Of a stretch of DNA of 64,000 nucleotides, positions 14,401 to 26,826 are shown in pieces (the stretch's first letter is position 1; each line of letters begins with the position of its first letter). Position numbers and translations under genes: made by a program. The notes under the pieces were generated by a model. That model worked only from the letters and a program-made list of their open reading frames with translations, had not been told where the DNA came from and searched no databases. The stretch lies in the NCBI GenBank assembly GCA_025201765.1, contig MU623370.1, forward strand, positions 62,001 through 126,000. The letters are read 5' to 3'. The stretch comes from Daldinia sp. FL1419. Taxonomy: Eukaryota; Ascomycota; Sordariomycetes; Xylariales; Hypoxylaceae.

Positions 14401-15569
14401 TTTGACCTCGGCTAGATGAAGATATTCGGTTCTTCAACAGATGATCTTACCAAAAGCTATTGCTCTCCAATGTGTAGATACCAGCAACATCCCTCAATCC
14501 CCCAAGCACAGAACCTTTAGGTCGGTAAAGACCCCATGACCTTGCGAGTCCATGTCCAACAAGAGCCCCAGGTCTTGAGGGGACAGGGATTGAGAATTGT
14601 GCATATTTGGTTGATGTTCAAGGGAAGAGGTTTCCAGGCCAGTGCCACTCAAGTTAAGTAGGTAGTTGATCATACGAATAACCATGAAGCCTCCCTTGTC
14701 ACCCAACATAGAGAGTTCAGACCCGATGACGTGGTTCATCATTACGTTGTACTATGGGAGGTTGATATTTGATTAGAAGTTAAACCTGGTAATTTCACTC
14801 GGAAGTGCCGTATAACGATATCAAACTACTTTTGAAAGTATGCTTGTTGTCTCTGACTCAAGTTTATTAAGCCCGCGACGGCGTAGTAAGTCGCAAGGGG
14901 GTTTTATTGCATTGTATTCGAGCAAACCTGACTCAGGCCTCCTCCAAACGACCTAGGTCGATAATGGCCTGATTTAATGGCTTTCTTGACGTATCAACTT
15001 TAGTCTGGGTCTCTAGGAGTAGATGCCGGTGCCATAATGAAATTATTAAAATATTACGAACGAATTTTTATTTCATATATTACTTTAGGTATTTGATCTC
15101 TTAATGTCTTTGGTAAGGCTTACTTATTGCGGGTTAACTTGAGGATTCAAGTAAGTCTGGAGTCCATAAGAGTTCCATGTTCCATAGGTTAAGGGGGTTT
15201 GTTAAGGAGAGAGTTCGCAAGCGAGTAAATTCAGGATACGAAAGCGATCATGCCATTGAGGTTCATCGTGATAGATGGACTTGTCCGTATTCTCTCATGA
15301 TTGGTCTAGACATTATCTTAAGTCTGCAATAGAGTGTGTGCCCATATAAGCTTCAGACGGTTGGTATTCTTAGAGGTAGAAGTATCACTAGCCTTTAAGA
15401 TGGGAATTGGTTGCCTACCATATATTAGACGATCACAGAGACTTCGGGATTAAAGATCTGTTGAAGAAATTTTCATTTTATACCTGAGCACAATATCGTA
15501 ATCTTTTAATCAGATACGCATAATTGCTACCAGTAGCAAGCCGTCATCTTTCAACTCCTAACAGCCAAA
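8481..15569. other. Gene-poor stretch, no supportable gene
   Basis: Seven kilobases without a convincing gene. Open frames around 12.7-14.0 kb are in a more GC-rich patch but lack motifs and run on both strands. AT islands lie near 9665, 10140, 11650 and 14165. Palindromic TACCTAGGTA-type motifs occur near 9560 and 11982. I cannot assign the DNA to a known transposon. Confidence 0.5.
11982..12001. repeat. Perfect 20-bp palindrome of the TACCTAGGTA family
   Basis: ATACCTACCT is followed directly by its reverse complement. It is the longest perfect member I found of a short palindromic motif dispersed between genes across the window. Confidence 0.8.
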
Positions 15570-17411
15570 TCAAAATCCCATCAGCCTCTCTTCATCAGCA
15601 CCATCCCCAAACTCTCCCCTTCGCCGAAATATCAACTTCGGCCCAACATGCTGCGAGCCGAACGTATCGTACAGTTGAAACTCATGCGGCCTGCCCCTTC
15701 CATTCGTCCGCCCGGGCGTTCCCGCACCCGCATGTCCCGCCTCCCCCTGCGCGGTCCAGAAGTCAAACGTGAACAGGGTCTTAGCAATGACCATACTAGC
15801 CTCGAGATACGCGAGCGATTTACCCGCGCACGCATTCGCGCCGACTGAAAACGGCGCAAAAGCACCGTGCATCCGATTGAGAGTCTCCGCGTCGGCGTTC
15901 TCGTCGAGCCATCGCTCGGGCCGGTATATAAACGGGTCGGTAAAATAGGCTTCGTTATGGTGCAGGGCGTAGGTGCATACGCCGACTTGAGTGCCGCAGG
16001 GAATGACGTGGCCGTCTACGATCCACGGGGACCGGTAGTGCTCTTCGGTGGGGAGTTCCCGCCAGAGGGTCCCTGTGATGGGGGGTGACATGCGCAGGGC
16101 TTCGTCGATGCAGGCACGTAAGTACCGGCAGCTAGAGAGTTGCGGACCCGCTTTGATGTCGGCGCTGCGGAAGAAGGTGCGTCGGATCTCGGCTGCGAGG
16201 GTCTTGTAGGCTTCCCGGTAGCGCGAGAGGTAGAAGAATAAGGCGCTGAGGGTTGTGGCTGTTGTTTCACCCGCTGTGGTGGGGTTAGTACATCTATGTA
16301 TTCGAAATAGGGGTTCAGGGGGGTCAGGTTTTTATGGTGGGGGTTGTATATAAAATACCGACCTGCTGGAAAGAAGAATAACGCCTCAGACCATAGCTCA
16401 CTAGTCGTGATTCCATCAGCGGGATTATCGAGATGATCGGCGACGAAAGAGTAAAGATCATTCTTAGCATGCTTCTCCTGAGATAGCCGGGTGCTGATCA
16501 TGGTTTGCAGCATATGCAAGTATTTCGCTCGATCACCGAGACCCACGAGGAGTAGTAAGCGGTGGAGTCCCAGATTCTTCAATAATGGCCATTGCATGAT
16601 GCTATTCATCTGGTACGTCCCCACACTAAGCCCACGGGTGACGAACCGGTATGTTGGGTCCGTCTGCATGTTTAAAGCAAACCCAAAAGCGAGGTGACCC
16701 ACGATATCCATGCCAAGCCACCTGCATCGCTCCGTCATATCCACGGGTCTGAGGTCTTGAGACGAAACCATGAGCTGTTGGATAAATATATCAACTTGCT
16801 CTACAAGAGTAGGCTCGAAGGCACGGGTTGCCCTATCATTGACAGCTTGTCCGATGAGCTTCCTCTTGAGTCTATGCTGCTGCTTGTCGATGGTACTGAA
16901 GATACTCGGTTTGTTAGACCTCATGGTGAGTTTATAGACATGTGACTTCGTGACCCTCTCGTTGTTATAGATATCTACCGAGGTTAATATATTTATATTC
17001 ATACCACTGAGATGTATCACCTACCATGCAGTGCCTCAATTGAGTTGAAGACGAGCTTATCTGGACCATGTCGCAACACCGGACCTCCTACGTTACCCTC
17101 GTACTTAGAAGGGAGATAATCATTTTTACCGATGATTTAGCTTACCATATATCTTCTGATCTACGTATGTAGTTAAGTGAAGACGCCTCAGCAGGGCGTA
17201 GAACCCCGCATAGACACCAGATAGCTTCGCAAGGAAGGGACCCGGATATTTTCTCAAAGGGTGAAAAAAGACTCGATAAACAAGTATCAAGATAAACTTT
17301 CAGCGCTTGTTAATGGATGATAACCATATCAGTAGGTTAAGGGCTCACATAGGGGATATATATTACCGCGGGATACGTCAACGCAGACGGTATATAGTTA
17401 AGGATGCTCAT
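15570..17411 (-). CDS. Cytochrome P450 monooxygenase, 524 aa, five exons
   Basis: Microsomal haem-thiolate oxygenase. I join 17411-17367, 17296-17146, 17087-17025, 16974-16363 and 16273-15570; all phases fit and the total is 525 codons. The N-terminus has a hydrophobic anchor followed by HPLRKYPGP, the usual proline hinge. The I-helix oxygen-binding motif AAGETT (~residues 290-295) is rebuilt exactly across intron 4. ExxR is DEALR (348-351), followed by YRPERW and the haem loop FSVGANACAG with Cys ~439. It resembles fungal benzoate 4-monooxygenase or isotrichodermin C-15 hydroxylase-like P450s, but the substrate cannot be read from sequence. No tailoring or backbone genes lie beside it, so I do not claim a biosynthetic cluster. 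Exon 1 (15 codons) is the least certain part. Confidence 0.9.
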
Positions 17412-17904
17412 TTTGGCGGGTTAGTAGCATCTAAAGCAAAAGAGAGGGGGTGAGTGGATTTTACTCATAATGATGGATATTAAAGTCGAGTAGGTAGTGT
17501 TGGTTCTAGCTGAGAAGCTGTGCCGCTTCAAACGTAAGTTGGCGGATCAATTGTTTATAATCCCCTAACGGTTAGTTGGTTGGATTTACGAGACTACCTA
17601 CTCTACTCCAAGTATATGCAGTTTGAAATCCCATTCGGCCGAACAAAGACACGGATTAAAAACACAGGATTTATATTGCCTGTGCTTGTTATGAGGTGAT
17701 TTCTTGGCTGAGAAAGAGAAAAAAGATCATGAAGGTTAAGAGTTAGTGATCAACCCGCCTGGATACGGCGTAGTAGCCAATAGCACATAAGAGAAGACAT
17801 GCAGAGAATATAGTGCTGACTGGTAGTTAAGTCCTATAGTAAGAATAAGTACCTAGGTAACTATGATAGAGGTAAACCGAACCCCCATTCACTACCACTG
17901 CTCA
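17412..17904. other. Spacer between P450 and F-box gene
   Basis: Non-coding spacer upstream of the P450 and downstream of the F-box gene; both are on the minus strand. It should hold the P450 promoter, but I see no clear TATA box or operator. Confidence 0.5.
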
Positions 17905-19421
17905 CTACCAGTTATTCGCTCTCAGAACCCGCCAAAAGTGTTTCGCCTCTTCAAGTGATTTCGGCTCAACGTGCGGCTCCGGCTCCCTCTCATTTTGCTC
18001 CCAAATGATCTGTGACTCGTCCCCTTTTGCCCAGTATCCCCGACCACCCCAGTCATAGATACCGGCCCTCACATGCCAGGAATACATCAACTCCGAGGCA
18101 TGTGCGCTATGGACGACAACTGCCGATCGCCTCGCGGGTTTCCAAGGAGAATCTAGAGCTCCGAGGATCTGGAGTCTCTTTTGGTCCCAGAATACGTAAC
18201 CACGCGCCCGATATAGCCAGTCCAACTCTTCATAGATGGCGAAACGTCGGTTTCGATCATGAGCCAAAGAAATCCTCCATATCTTTTCCGCACCGGAATC
18301 TTCATCTAGGAAGAATGGGGATGCATTGAATATGGCAGCGCCTTCACCTTGCTGTGGGTTTAGGTCGTCGATTGTATCAAGGAGATATGCCAGAAAGGTT
18401 GCAGCCTCTCCGGGCGGCATCTCTTTACCAGCTTTAAGGAGAGCCTCTCGGTCCTTGTATGAGTCGGCAGAGGAAATCAACTGAATCTTTTCCAATCCCA
18501 ATGTTAAAAGATGTTGGATTCGTGCATCATAGCCACCGACATCGAAGTCGACTAAATGCTTGCCCCAGGTAACATCATGCCGTGCAATATCGTCAAACGC
18601 TGCATCGGAGTCAGTATATATAAGTAAGAGTGTAGATAATATAATCGGGGGTACTCACCTGGCATCACCTGGTCAGCCAGAAAATCGTGGATAGTAGCTA
18701 GCTGTGCGTTCTCCCAAGGAGCGAACTTGGCGAAGAATACCATGACCAGATGTTTTATGTCATTTTCCATAAAGCCAAGGCAGCCAAAAAGTTTACGAAA
18801 TATCTCGAAGTGGTAAAGGGACCGGAAAACCCTGTCCCATTCCCAGGTCGAAAAGGGAAGCTTCCGTAGACTACGTTTGATCCCCAGCGGGCATGAAGAT
18901 GAAGTTCTAGCGCATGCTTTGATGAATTTTTGCGCTAGTTTCGATACGACTCCGTGATGGTAAGTATCAAGTGCAATAGCATCACGCAAAGACAATCTAG
19001 TACGGAGGGGCGTTGGTCGCTCCAAATTTCCGATGAAGTCAAATAGGTATCTTTTTAGGAGCCTTACTTGTCTGTCGCTTGGATATCCTGGAGAAAATGT
19101 AGGATTGGTGCTGAGGTATGGCGGAGAGCATTTGTAGGCGAGAGTAGCTACGGGCAGAACACTGAGCCCAAATGAGTTGATGAGGACGCTCCTTACAATG
19201 ATGTGCTCGCCGTCCTTGAGGGTTTCGTAGAGGGCGCGGCAGCTTAATGCAGCAGAGACAAGGGACGTGACGTCTGGTAGGTATACGAGAATTCTATGGC
19301 ATACCTCGATGGGTATAAACTCGAAGGGATTCTGAATATCTCGAACTTCCAAGGCTGTTTCTCCGTTTGTTTCTTCATATATCGCCAGATTATCCAGCCA
19401 ATCATCATTATCTTGAGCCAT
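17905..19421 (-). CDS. F-box protein, 485 aa, two exons
   Basis: Likely substrate receptor of an SCF ubiquitin ligase (inferred from the F-box; the target is unknown). Exon 1 is 19421-18659 and exon 2 is 18599-17905, with a 59-bp intron (GTGAGT..CAG) in phase 1. The F-box is residues ~32-70 (IQNPFEFIPIEVCHRILVYL then a Ser/Cys/Leu-rich helix). The rest has no WD40 or leucine-rich repeats that I can see. The C-terminal half is rich in Trp and Tyr (YEELDWLYRARGYVFWDQ) and looks like a lineage-specific fungal domain. The second exon contains no in-frame ATG near its start, which supports the join. The gene ends about 490 bp beyond the P450 start. Confidence 0.85.
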
Positions 19422-21531
19422 CTCGTCGTATGCTATTCGGTTTGGCTTGATCGGATAGATAATTGTATGAAAAGGTTATATGAAGGTAGGAAGTGGGATG
19501 AAAAGAAGGAGAAGGTTATTACAATTCTATTAATACTCACTGTTAGATGTAAATAGATGTAAACAGATAGTTCCTTGCAGTCGACGTGTCTGCTTTCTTA
19601 ATACTGTAAGGTCAGTACCAGACTGGCCACAGGTGGCATACATACAGTTACGGACCCGGCAAACAAACCCAGTATCACGTTAGTACGAATTACGCACTAT
19701 CACACGCCGAGTCCTCCTAAGGTCCCGGTCATGTGAACCGACACTGTTGCGCGGGCCAGCTCAGTCCGTTCGCCTCTTCCGTGTGTGCTTTGATAACTTA
19801 TGGGAGTAGACACCTAAAGAGGTAGGTAGTTGGCCGTGTCACTTGCAAGATACACCTTACGCGTACCTAGGTACCTAGGGGCACTTAAGGTACCTACCTA
19901 GTAATATAGTCGTTGAAGACTCTAGCTCACCAGCGAGCTCTACGATAGAAGGCGGGTACAGCAATCTACCATCGTATCCGCACTCGCCTAAGTTACCAAA
20001 CGCTTACAGTTTTAATACAAAATTTTTATATCGAAATAAACAAAAAGAATAAAAGACCTACCTATTATTGCAAATACGCAATGATAATAAGCGTCCAAAA
20101 AGGGATGGGCTTGTTTAGTATTTCCATATGGTATAATATATGTATCAACCTTTAGTCGCACGTCGAAATCATAATCCCTTGGTGCACTTTTGGTGAGGAT
20201 CCAAGTTTTTGGTAAGGGACTCGTTAGGTGAGTATGAACATAACGTTCTTCGACACGTCGTCGCCTTACTAATGGTGATGGTGATAAAACAAGTGTTGGG
20301 GCACTCCGAGCTAATCAGTGTGGTAACTCAACGCCATAAACTTAAGCACTCTATCCTACCCCCTTGCTCCCTTCAAAGAAGAGGAGACAAATGATAACTT
20401 GGAGACTCCCTTAAATCTTCACATCAAAGTTTCATATCCAAATTCCACCAATTTAGTAAAGGTTCCTATAGTCCTTGCTCGAGACTTACCTAACCTTGCT
20501 TCTTATGCTAAACAGCGTTTTATACGAGACATATTATTAGGGAGGTCGTAATTACCATCATAAGGCGAATATATCGATCCCAGGCTTATACCTGACTCCA
20601 GAGAAAAGTGCTATACCCAAGTCTGAAACCAACCGAATCCCCGAGCAACGATTTGGATTAGTACGACGAAGGGAAAGCTTCGCAAGCGATATCGTTGGTG
20701 GCTCGAATCCGCGAGGCCATCCAGGAACGGAAAGGAAATGCAAAAGAGGAAAAAAAACTAGTAGCTCCCCATCAGAGTCCCTTCTACCAACAGAGCGTCA
20801 CATACCACCAAAGTGCTTACACAGCTACCGACGCCACGAAAAAATGGAAGAAGACGCCAAGATCAAATCCGGCAAACTCCTAGCTGGCTCTTAATATTGC
20901 CCAAGCATACAAACAAGAGGCTACAGACCGTCGAGCTATGCAAACCAACTGGCCCGGTTATGGCATCTACAAGGATGCAAGAGGGCACGCACAGAGAATC
21001 GGGGTTGTCACCGCCGCAGCAGAAAATATCGAGCGCAGGATCTCTTCGGAGGAAAGGCGTCGGTCTGGAAAAGTAAACAAAGCCATCGACTGTTAAGCTA
21101 GTAGTTATCTATTAGAAGGTAAGGAAGTTGTATATCTATTCGGGTCTAGGGTCTATGAGATATGTCTCCTACAATTTACCTCTTTCGCGGTTTTTTTTCT
21201 TTTTTTTTTTTAATATTAAAATGACTGGCTAGCAACTAGTAAATATTCTTCAACTTATATATATATTGAGTAATCATTATTTATACCTGTATTTATTTGA
21301 GATTGAGTTCTAATTCATTGTTTGCTTACATACGTACACCTTCGTTAGCCCTGAATCGGGCACATTGGACTAAAAACAGGGCCTTCAAGCTTGCACAAAA
21401 GAATAACAATTTCGAGTTAATCATTAACCCGAGAATAGTTATATCCCAGGCAGCTTTTCGCTAATAACACCCCGAAACTCGTGGGACTTTCAATTAAGGT
21501 AAACAATCCCCTAACCTCACAGCCTCATCCC
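19422..21531. other. Intergenic stretch with a possible coding remnant
   Basis: Mostly non-coding. It contains TACCTAGGTA-type palindromes near 19865, a poly-T/AT island near 21185 and a possible degraded coding fragment at 20884-21096, listed separately. No other feature could be supported. Confidence 0.5.
20884..21096 (+). pseudogene. Possible gene or element remnant
   Basis: A 71-codon open segment starts just after a splice-acceptor-like CTCCTAG and ends at TAA. Its translation has normal-looking composition, including NWPGYGIYKDARGHAQRIG and a charged C-terminus, ERRISSEERRRSGKVNKA. The frame just upstream (about 20695-20880) is also open and Lys/Gln-rich but is in a different phase. 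I recognise no family. It could be a lost exon, a transposon remnant or chance. Confidence 0.25.
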
Positions 21532-23648
21532 CTAATCCTTCTTGTTATCGCTCCCCCCTACGCGCCGAAACTTCCTCTTATCCTTTCTACTCATCCTCAC
21601 ACGATCCCTAGTCCCCTTCCCGCCCTCCCAAAAACCCCTCCCCTTCTTCCCGATGACGCTGCGACCGCAGAATGCGCATGCCTCCACCGCGTAGTTCTGC
21701 TCGCGGCTGCACCACCCGCAGACCATCCTAGTCGCCCACTCCTGCGGGTGGTCCTCCGCTTCGTCGTGGCACTTATCGCACGGGTGCACCTTCGCGCAGC
21801 ATGAGAACCGGAACCACCGGTACGAGCGGCGGTAGTGCGCGCAGGTCCCGTTCTTGGGAAGCGCGTCGCCGGCGTGTAGGCCGAGTCTTGCGGGGCGTTG
21901 CTGCGGGGCAATGGTAGGGGGTGGCAGGGTTCCGTGGCTTATGACGAGGAATTGGACCATGGGGATCTTGAAGGTAAACTTCGAATGGCATGCCCGGCAG
22001 ACGTTGGTAATAGCGTCGCCTCGGACGGTTACTAGTCCTTGACTTGGCGTCGAGCATTTCGAGCACGTAGGTATGAATGTGCTGAAGGCAGTGTCAGCGC
22101 GTAGGGAAAATAGGGGTCAAAAGGGGTGAGAGAGGCATACCTAGGAAGTAAATCAGCGACGGTGCAACAAGCAACATCGATAAATCCAGCCCTGACAAAG
22201 CCGTAATACACGAGCTCTTTGCGAAATTTAACTGTAAATCCCATGGCGCACTTCTTACAGCTACTCGTCTTTTCCACTTCTGGTTTCAACCCGGTTACTT
22301 CATTTATTGTCTTGCAACGCTCGCACTTCACGCTAAGGTTTAATATTGATATTTCGAGTAACTCGATACCGTGTAATTCGATTGATGGGAATGATATTGC
22401 CGTGCCCCTTTCGGCCTGCTCCGTAACACTCGAAACGCCTTCGTTCCGCGTATTAACCTCTGCGCCCCCTTCGTCAGATTCATCCTCCGAGTCCCAGAAT
22501 TCATCGTCGGAATTATCAGACTCTTCAGATTCGTTTCCGAAGCTCCATTCCGGAGGGCGGGGAATGACATGTACATGGCCTTTGCCGTCGTTATTAACAT
22601 CTTTTGAGCCCTTGTCTTGCTGAAGGATTGCTGTATCAATTGTCTGGCTATCACTTTTTGAAGCTATCGTAGATTGCATCTTTGCTACTTGGGCCTGTTT
22701 AGCCATCATATGAATATTCTGCGAAAGATAATTCAAGTGGCTTGTCAAATTCATCTGCTTATGTTGAGCAGCCTTTTCAGCAAATATTTCTTCCAAAGCC
22801 TCAGCATCTTCCGATTCGGCGTTATTAAGCAGAGCTCTCAAGGGCTGTAAGGGGTAGAGCATGGGGATGATCAACTGGACTGACTGAATTTGTTGTAACT
22901 CCGTCGGCAGTTCATTTCGTCTCCTAGGTTCCAAAGGCAATCTGTAAACAACACCATCTGCTGATTTTTGGTAGTGAGGCATCCGAGACATCCGGGACTC
23001 GAGTTGTCTAATTTCCTGCGCTCGCCTTGCTCTCGCAGCGGTGATCTCTTCTTCTGTGAAGGATATCTCCGGGACATACGGCTTTCGAGGTGCCGGAGTG
23101 GGCTTCGGTTGTGTATTAACAGTTAAATCAACTGTCGAGGACGGGGACGTAGACGCAGACTCCCCTAACGCAGTAGCTGAGCCGGTAAGATGTCTTGTAT
23201 CCTTAAAAGAGAGCAGAGTTACTGTCTCAGTCTTTCGCTCCGAAAGAAATGCCTCGAGATTTTTGTCCAATGCATTCGTAAGAGCTAGTAGGGTTGAGCT
23301 TTGGTTTTCACGGGCGAGTCTATCCCATCCCTTTTCTATGTTAATAGCAAACCCACGAGGAATGTCCTTGTTCTTAACTCGAAGAACAGGGTGCTTCTCC
23401 GGATATAGGGCAGGCACCTGAAGCTCGCACTGCAAATAATCTAGCTCGAAAGGAAAATCTGGATCGGATGGCTTGAGCTGGAATATTAAATTTGTCGTTC
23501 CATCTTGCAACGTATTTTGTACTGGAGAGAAGCGCCGCTTCATCTGATTCAGCTGGTACTTCCGGGGATCCTGGACCTGCGAGTCGGGAATCGGCTTCGG
23601 TACGACATGATCAGCAGGGGCTCTATCCGCGGCTTGGCGGCCGTCCAT
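21532..23648 (-). CDS. CHY zinc-finger protein with RWD-like N-terminus, 685 aa
   Basis: Exon 1 is 23648-22141 and exon 2 is 22081-21532, with a 59-bp intron in phase 2. I chose the ATG at 23648 because upstream extension relies on TTG. Residues ~45-135 resemble an RWD-like fold (a YPEKHP turn, then helices). The middle is low-complexity and strongly acidic, with a Ser/Asp/Glu tract ~375-400. CxxC pairs follow (CERC, CKKC, CSKC, CRAC), then the CHY finger at ~583-641: CAHY, CC, HPCDKCH, CGWC and CAFC, with all expected ligands present. The tail is basic (SRKDKRKFRR). CHY fingers occur in Pirh2-type ubiquitin ligases and Hot13-like proteins, but no RING domain is visible here, so the exact role is open. 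Confidence 0.88.
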
Positions 23649-24262
23649 ATCACCTTTAGGAGAGCTTTTAGTCGAAATGATAATACTAAAAAAAAGAGTA
23701 CGTTTTGAAAGGAATAACCTCAAACTACTGAGATATATTCTGTTAGATATCCAAGGGGAAAACGTTACTAGTAAATCAGAAAATTTATCCTTATGCTCAA
23801 GAGCCCAGAAGATTAATGCGAGAATATATTGATATATTCGCAGCCTTTATATAGGTACCTACTTAGGTACATAAAACGATAATACGAGTACAATGGCTCA
23901 ACTCAAAATCATAATGATTCTTCCATATAGCCTCAACGAAGTTGAGAAGTACGAAATATTAAGGCCCTCAATAACCGCATAATCCCGTTGCCACACTTAT
24001 TAAATTAGCCCCGCTCTTGGCATCTGCGCTGTGGATACGACCACCTTTTTTCTCTGACATAACTCATGAGATTCCAATTGTCCCTCATTATTACATATAA
24101 TACCTAACTCAGGTTTTCATCTCTGTTAGTTATCCGACTCCTCCGTATCAGCTCGAATAAATATCTGCTGCTAAGACTTGATATCTGCGATGTAGCACCA
24201 AAGACCATGAACATAGAAATTACCATCCATTACTAATGAACGGATGAATGGGCGAACGAAGA
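23649..24262. other. Spacer upstream of the CHY gene
   Basis: AT-rich non-coding DNA between the secreted-protein gene and the CHY gene start. It carries a TACCTACTTAGGTAC-type near-palindrome at about 23853-23870. I see nothing else. Confidence 0.5.
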
Positions 24263-25678
24263 TTAAAAGCGGTAGCACTCATCCGCAATGGGGACTGTGG
24301 TATTGTATAACGTTTTCTCCCATAAGCCCTCGACGTATGCGCTGACGGTAAAATTAAAAGCTGAGCGTAGCTCGAAACCGTTAGTGCAGGTGACGTTCCT
24401 GGGCCAAACCATGTGGTTAGCCTTCCTGACGCGGGTCTGACTCTGTGCCACATTCAACTCGTTGACGAACTGGGGCCTTGCCGTGATACCGCCCGTGGTA
24501 TTGTAAAGTCCATCCATAACATCAAGAGCCAACTCGATTGTGAAATCAATGAAAGGCGATGCGTGTCCCGTAGCCGCCTCTCCGGTTTCAACGGCAGAAG
24601 CGAGACGTGGTGACCATCCAACAGCGTGCGAGTGGTTGGCATTCACAAAGTCGATATGTGCGTGACCGTCATTGATTTCCGTTGTGATGTTACTATTGTG
24701 GTATATGGCCCCCACGGAACCGACATCGGCACCTACGGCCCAGCGAAGCGTCGGTTTGAGGCTGAAGGCATTAGGTACGTTGATAGTACTAGGGAAGAAC
24801 TGGCCAGGGGTGAACAGATAATTGTTGTTGTTAAGGGGCGCAGTTATGTTGAAAGTTACAGATAGGTCACCAATGAAGGCCGCGTCTATGTCGAACCAAA
24901 GATCCTGAAGGGTAGCGCTCGGAACATCGTAGCTAAAGTAGCCGCGGATTATAGCAGCGTCGCTAAGGTATCCATCCTTGGCTGTGGCAGTAAAGTAGGG
25001 TGCTTCTGAGAAGATTTCCATATCCGGGGGAAGCGAGAAGTTGGAAGCAACATTGATGCCAGGCTCGTCGAACGTGATGTTTCCACTGTTATTCTGCATC
25101 GAGCTTTGAACTTGCGAAAGGGTTACATGCATGGCATCTTAACACCAAAATTAGCTGAGCTCATTACTGAAAATTGTAGTTTACTTACTGACTGCGTCTG
25201 CAAAGTTCTTCTTGGATGTTCGCGCTGATACCGTGACAAGGTCATCCTGCCAGATGAGATTTCTGACCTCATAAATTCCTCTTTCACCTTTAACGTCACA
25301 GCCCTCGGTACTGTTGGTGACCAAATAGAAAATGTCGTACATAGGCCAAATTTGCTGGGCGCGTTCATACGCAACTGTACCATTAAACGTAACAGTCACT
25401 AGGTTGGACGTGCAAGTAACCGCACGTACAGATCCCATGGACTCGAGCAGTACCACAGGTTGCTTGGCTTGCAGGTCAATGTTGACGCTGTTGAGGGGGT
25501 CCGTGGAATCGGCTAAAGTATAGTAGAGACTAACATTCTGACGCGGCATCATGTTATAGTACTTGTTCGCATCGTAGCGAGGGGCAAGAACCGGACGCAG
25601 GTCAGTGAAGTCATTCCATGCACCGATAGTGGTGGCAGCCAAGAAGGCAAAACATGCCAAGTAGGATGTGAATCGCAT
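24263..25678 (-). CDS. Secreted DUF7029-like glycoprotein, 454 aa
   Basis: Exon 1 is 25678-25189 and exon 2 is 25137-24263, with a 51-bp intron (GTAAGT..AAG) in phase 1. It begins with a clear signal peptide (MRFTSYLACFAFLAATTIGA), so the product enters the secretory pathway. The N-terminal domain (~30-165) carries a pattern I associate with fungal DUF7029 (PVVLLESMGSVRAVTC, then GCDVKGERGIY). The second half is rich in beta-prone sequence and N-glycosylation sequons (NNS, NIT, NFS, NHS, NTT). It resembles the companion DUF7223-type region, though this is from memory. No catalytic motif or GPI signal is apparent. It is probably a cell-surface or extracellular protein of unknown function. Confidence 0.85.
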
Positions 25679-26230
25679 GATAGCGGTGACTTTTTGTCAA
25701 GATTGGGGAAGACTGTAATAGAAAAGGCAAGATAATAGACCGAAGAGTCAAACGCGAAAATGACGGGAGGGCAAGCTTGGATAGAAAAGAAAAACGACAG
25801 AACGAAGTGGTTTAAAACTTCTTGTTACCTTGGGTGAGGAATTCAATTCATCTACATAGGCTTAGAAGACAAAACGAAAGAATTTTGTATGCTGTGAATT
25901 TCGTGAGGGTTGTGGGTGATGTGAAAGTTGTCTCGTCATTTACCCAAGTAGACTCGAATAGGTATTGAGTAGAGGTTGGTAGTTTCCCGTAGGCATAGTT
26001 CCGGGTCTTCTTACCTGAGCGAAATTTCTATACTACAGTGAAACAGACTATGAGCAAATTATTATTATATGCCGGGCTGTGATATCCTATTTTACCAAGA
26101 AACCCATATACAGAAAGGCAGTAGCATGTCCGCAGCTTCTTACTAGGAGTCTTTCTATTTCTTAGCGTGCCTACCTCCCAACAGTTGTCCTTTTCAAATC
26201 TAAGGAAGCCTTGAAAGTAAGGTACATGGT

Positions 26231-26254
26231 GTATACATGTATATACATGTATAC
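26231..26254. repeat. Perfect 24-bp palindrome
   Basis: The half-site GTATACATGTAT is followed immediately by its reverse complement. It could extrude as a cruciform or bind a dimeric factor, but it lies over 550 bp from the nearest gene start. Confidence 0.85.
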
Positions 26255-26468
26255 AGATGTATACCGTGGTTTCAATATACCTAAATATGGTATCGTTAAG
26301 ATAGACAAGTACTTTGGGATATCAGTGTTAGCAAGTCTTACCATACCTCATTTAGTAGATCTTAGGACATCTGTATAACTACACGTAATTTACATCAACT
26401 TTGGCGAGCGCATACGAGTGGCGTAGGGAAATAACACCGTACTACTAATATTTTCAAACCGACGAGCG

Positions 26469-26492
26469 AAAAAAAAAAGGGGGGGGGGGGGG
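26469..26492. repeat. A10-G14 homopolymer junction
   Basis: Ten A residues are followed directly by fourteen G residues. This is likely length-variable and could also be an assembly artefact. Confidence 0.8.
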
Positions 26493-26826
26493 TTAGGTTT
26501 GAGATATAAGGTCAAATGTGATTTGAGCTTTAAGAACTTTCATGTTTAGGAAGTTAATAGTTACCAAGTGCTTAGGAAAGCTAATTCGACTTGAAATTTC
26601 GTCAATTGCTATACACATTTACGGCACACGGCATACGTATTCTTCCCCCAACGATTTGCGTAAAATATATAGTAGCTGCTATAGGTACGAATCTGTATAT
26701 TCGTACTTCTGTGTAGAAATAGGTATGATATATAGTTTTATACCATCAACCTATTTACCGAGTCACTCTATGGACGAAACCTTGTTAGTAGAGTCTTGGG
26801 TCTAGCCAGCTTCCCGCGTAGTCTAT

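Larger units (their letters stand above)
25679..26826. other. Spacer with palindrome and A/G homopolymer
   Basis: Promoter side of the secreted-protein gene and 3' side of the histidine phosphatase gene. It holds a perfect 24-bp palindrome (26231-26254) and an A10-G14 homopolymer junction (26469-26492). No further gene is evident. Confidence 0.6.

Noticed and set aside
14494..14742. 82-codon minus-strand frame (SELSMLGDKGGFMVIRMINY)
   Set aside because: Protein-like in places but no homologue recognised, no splice partners and AT-rich decayed surroundings.
15524..16088. Plus-strand frames opposite the first P450
   Set aside because: Antisense shadows of the P450 last exon.
20558..20743. Minus-strand frame containing RGFEPPT, a peptide often produced by translating tRNA 3' ends
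   Set aside because: I tried to fold a tRNA around 20640-20720: the T-stem has a mismatch and no anticodon arm fits.
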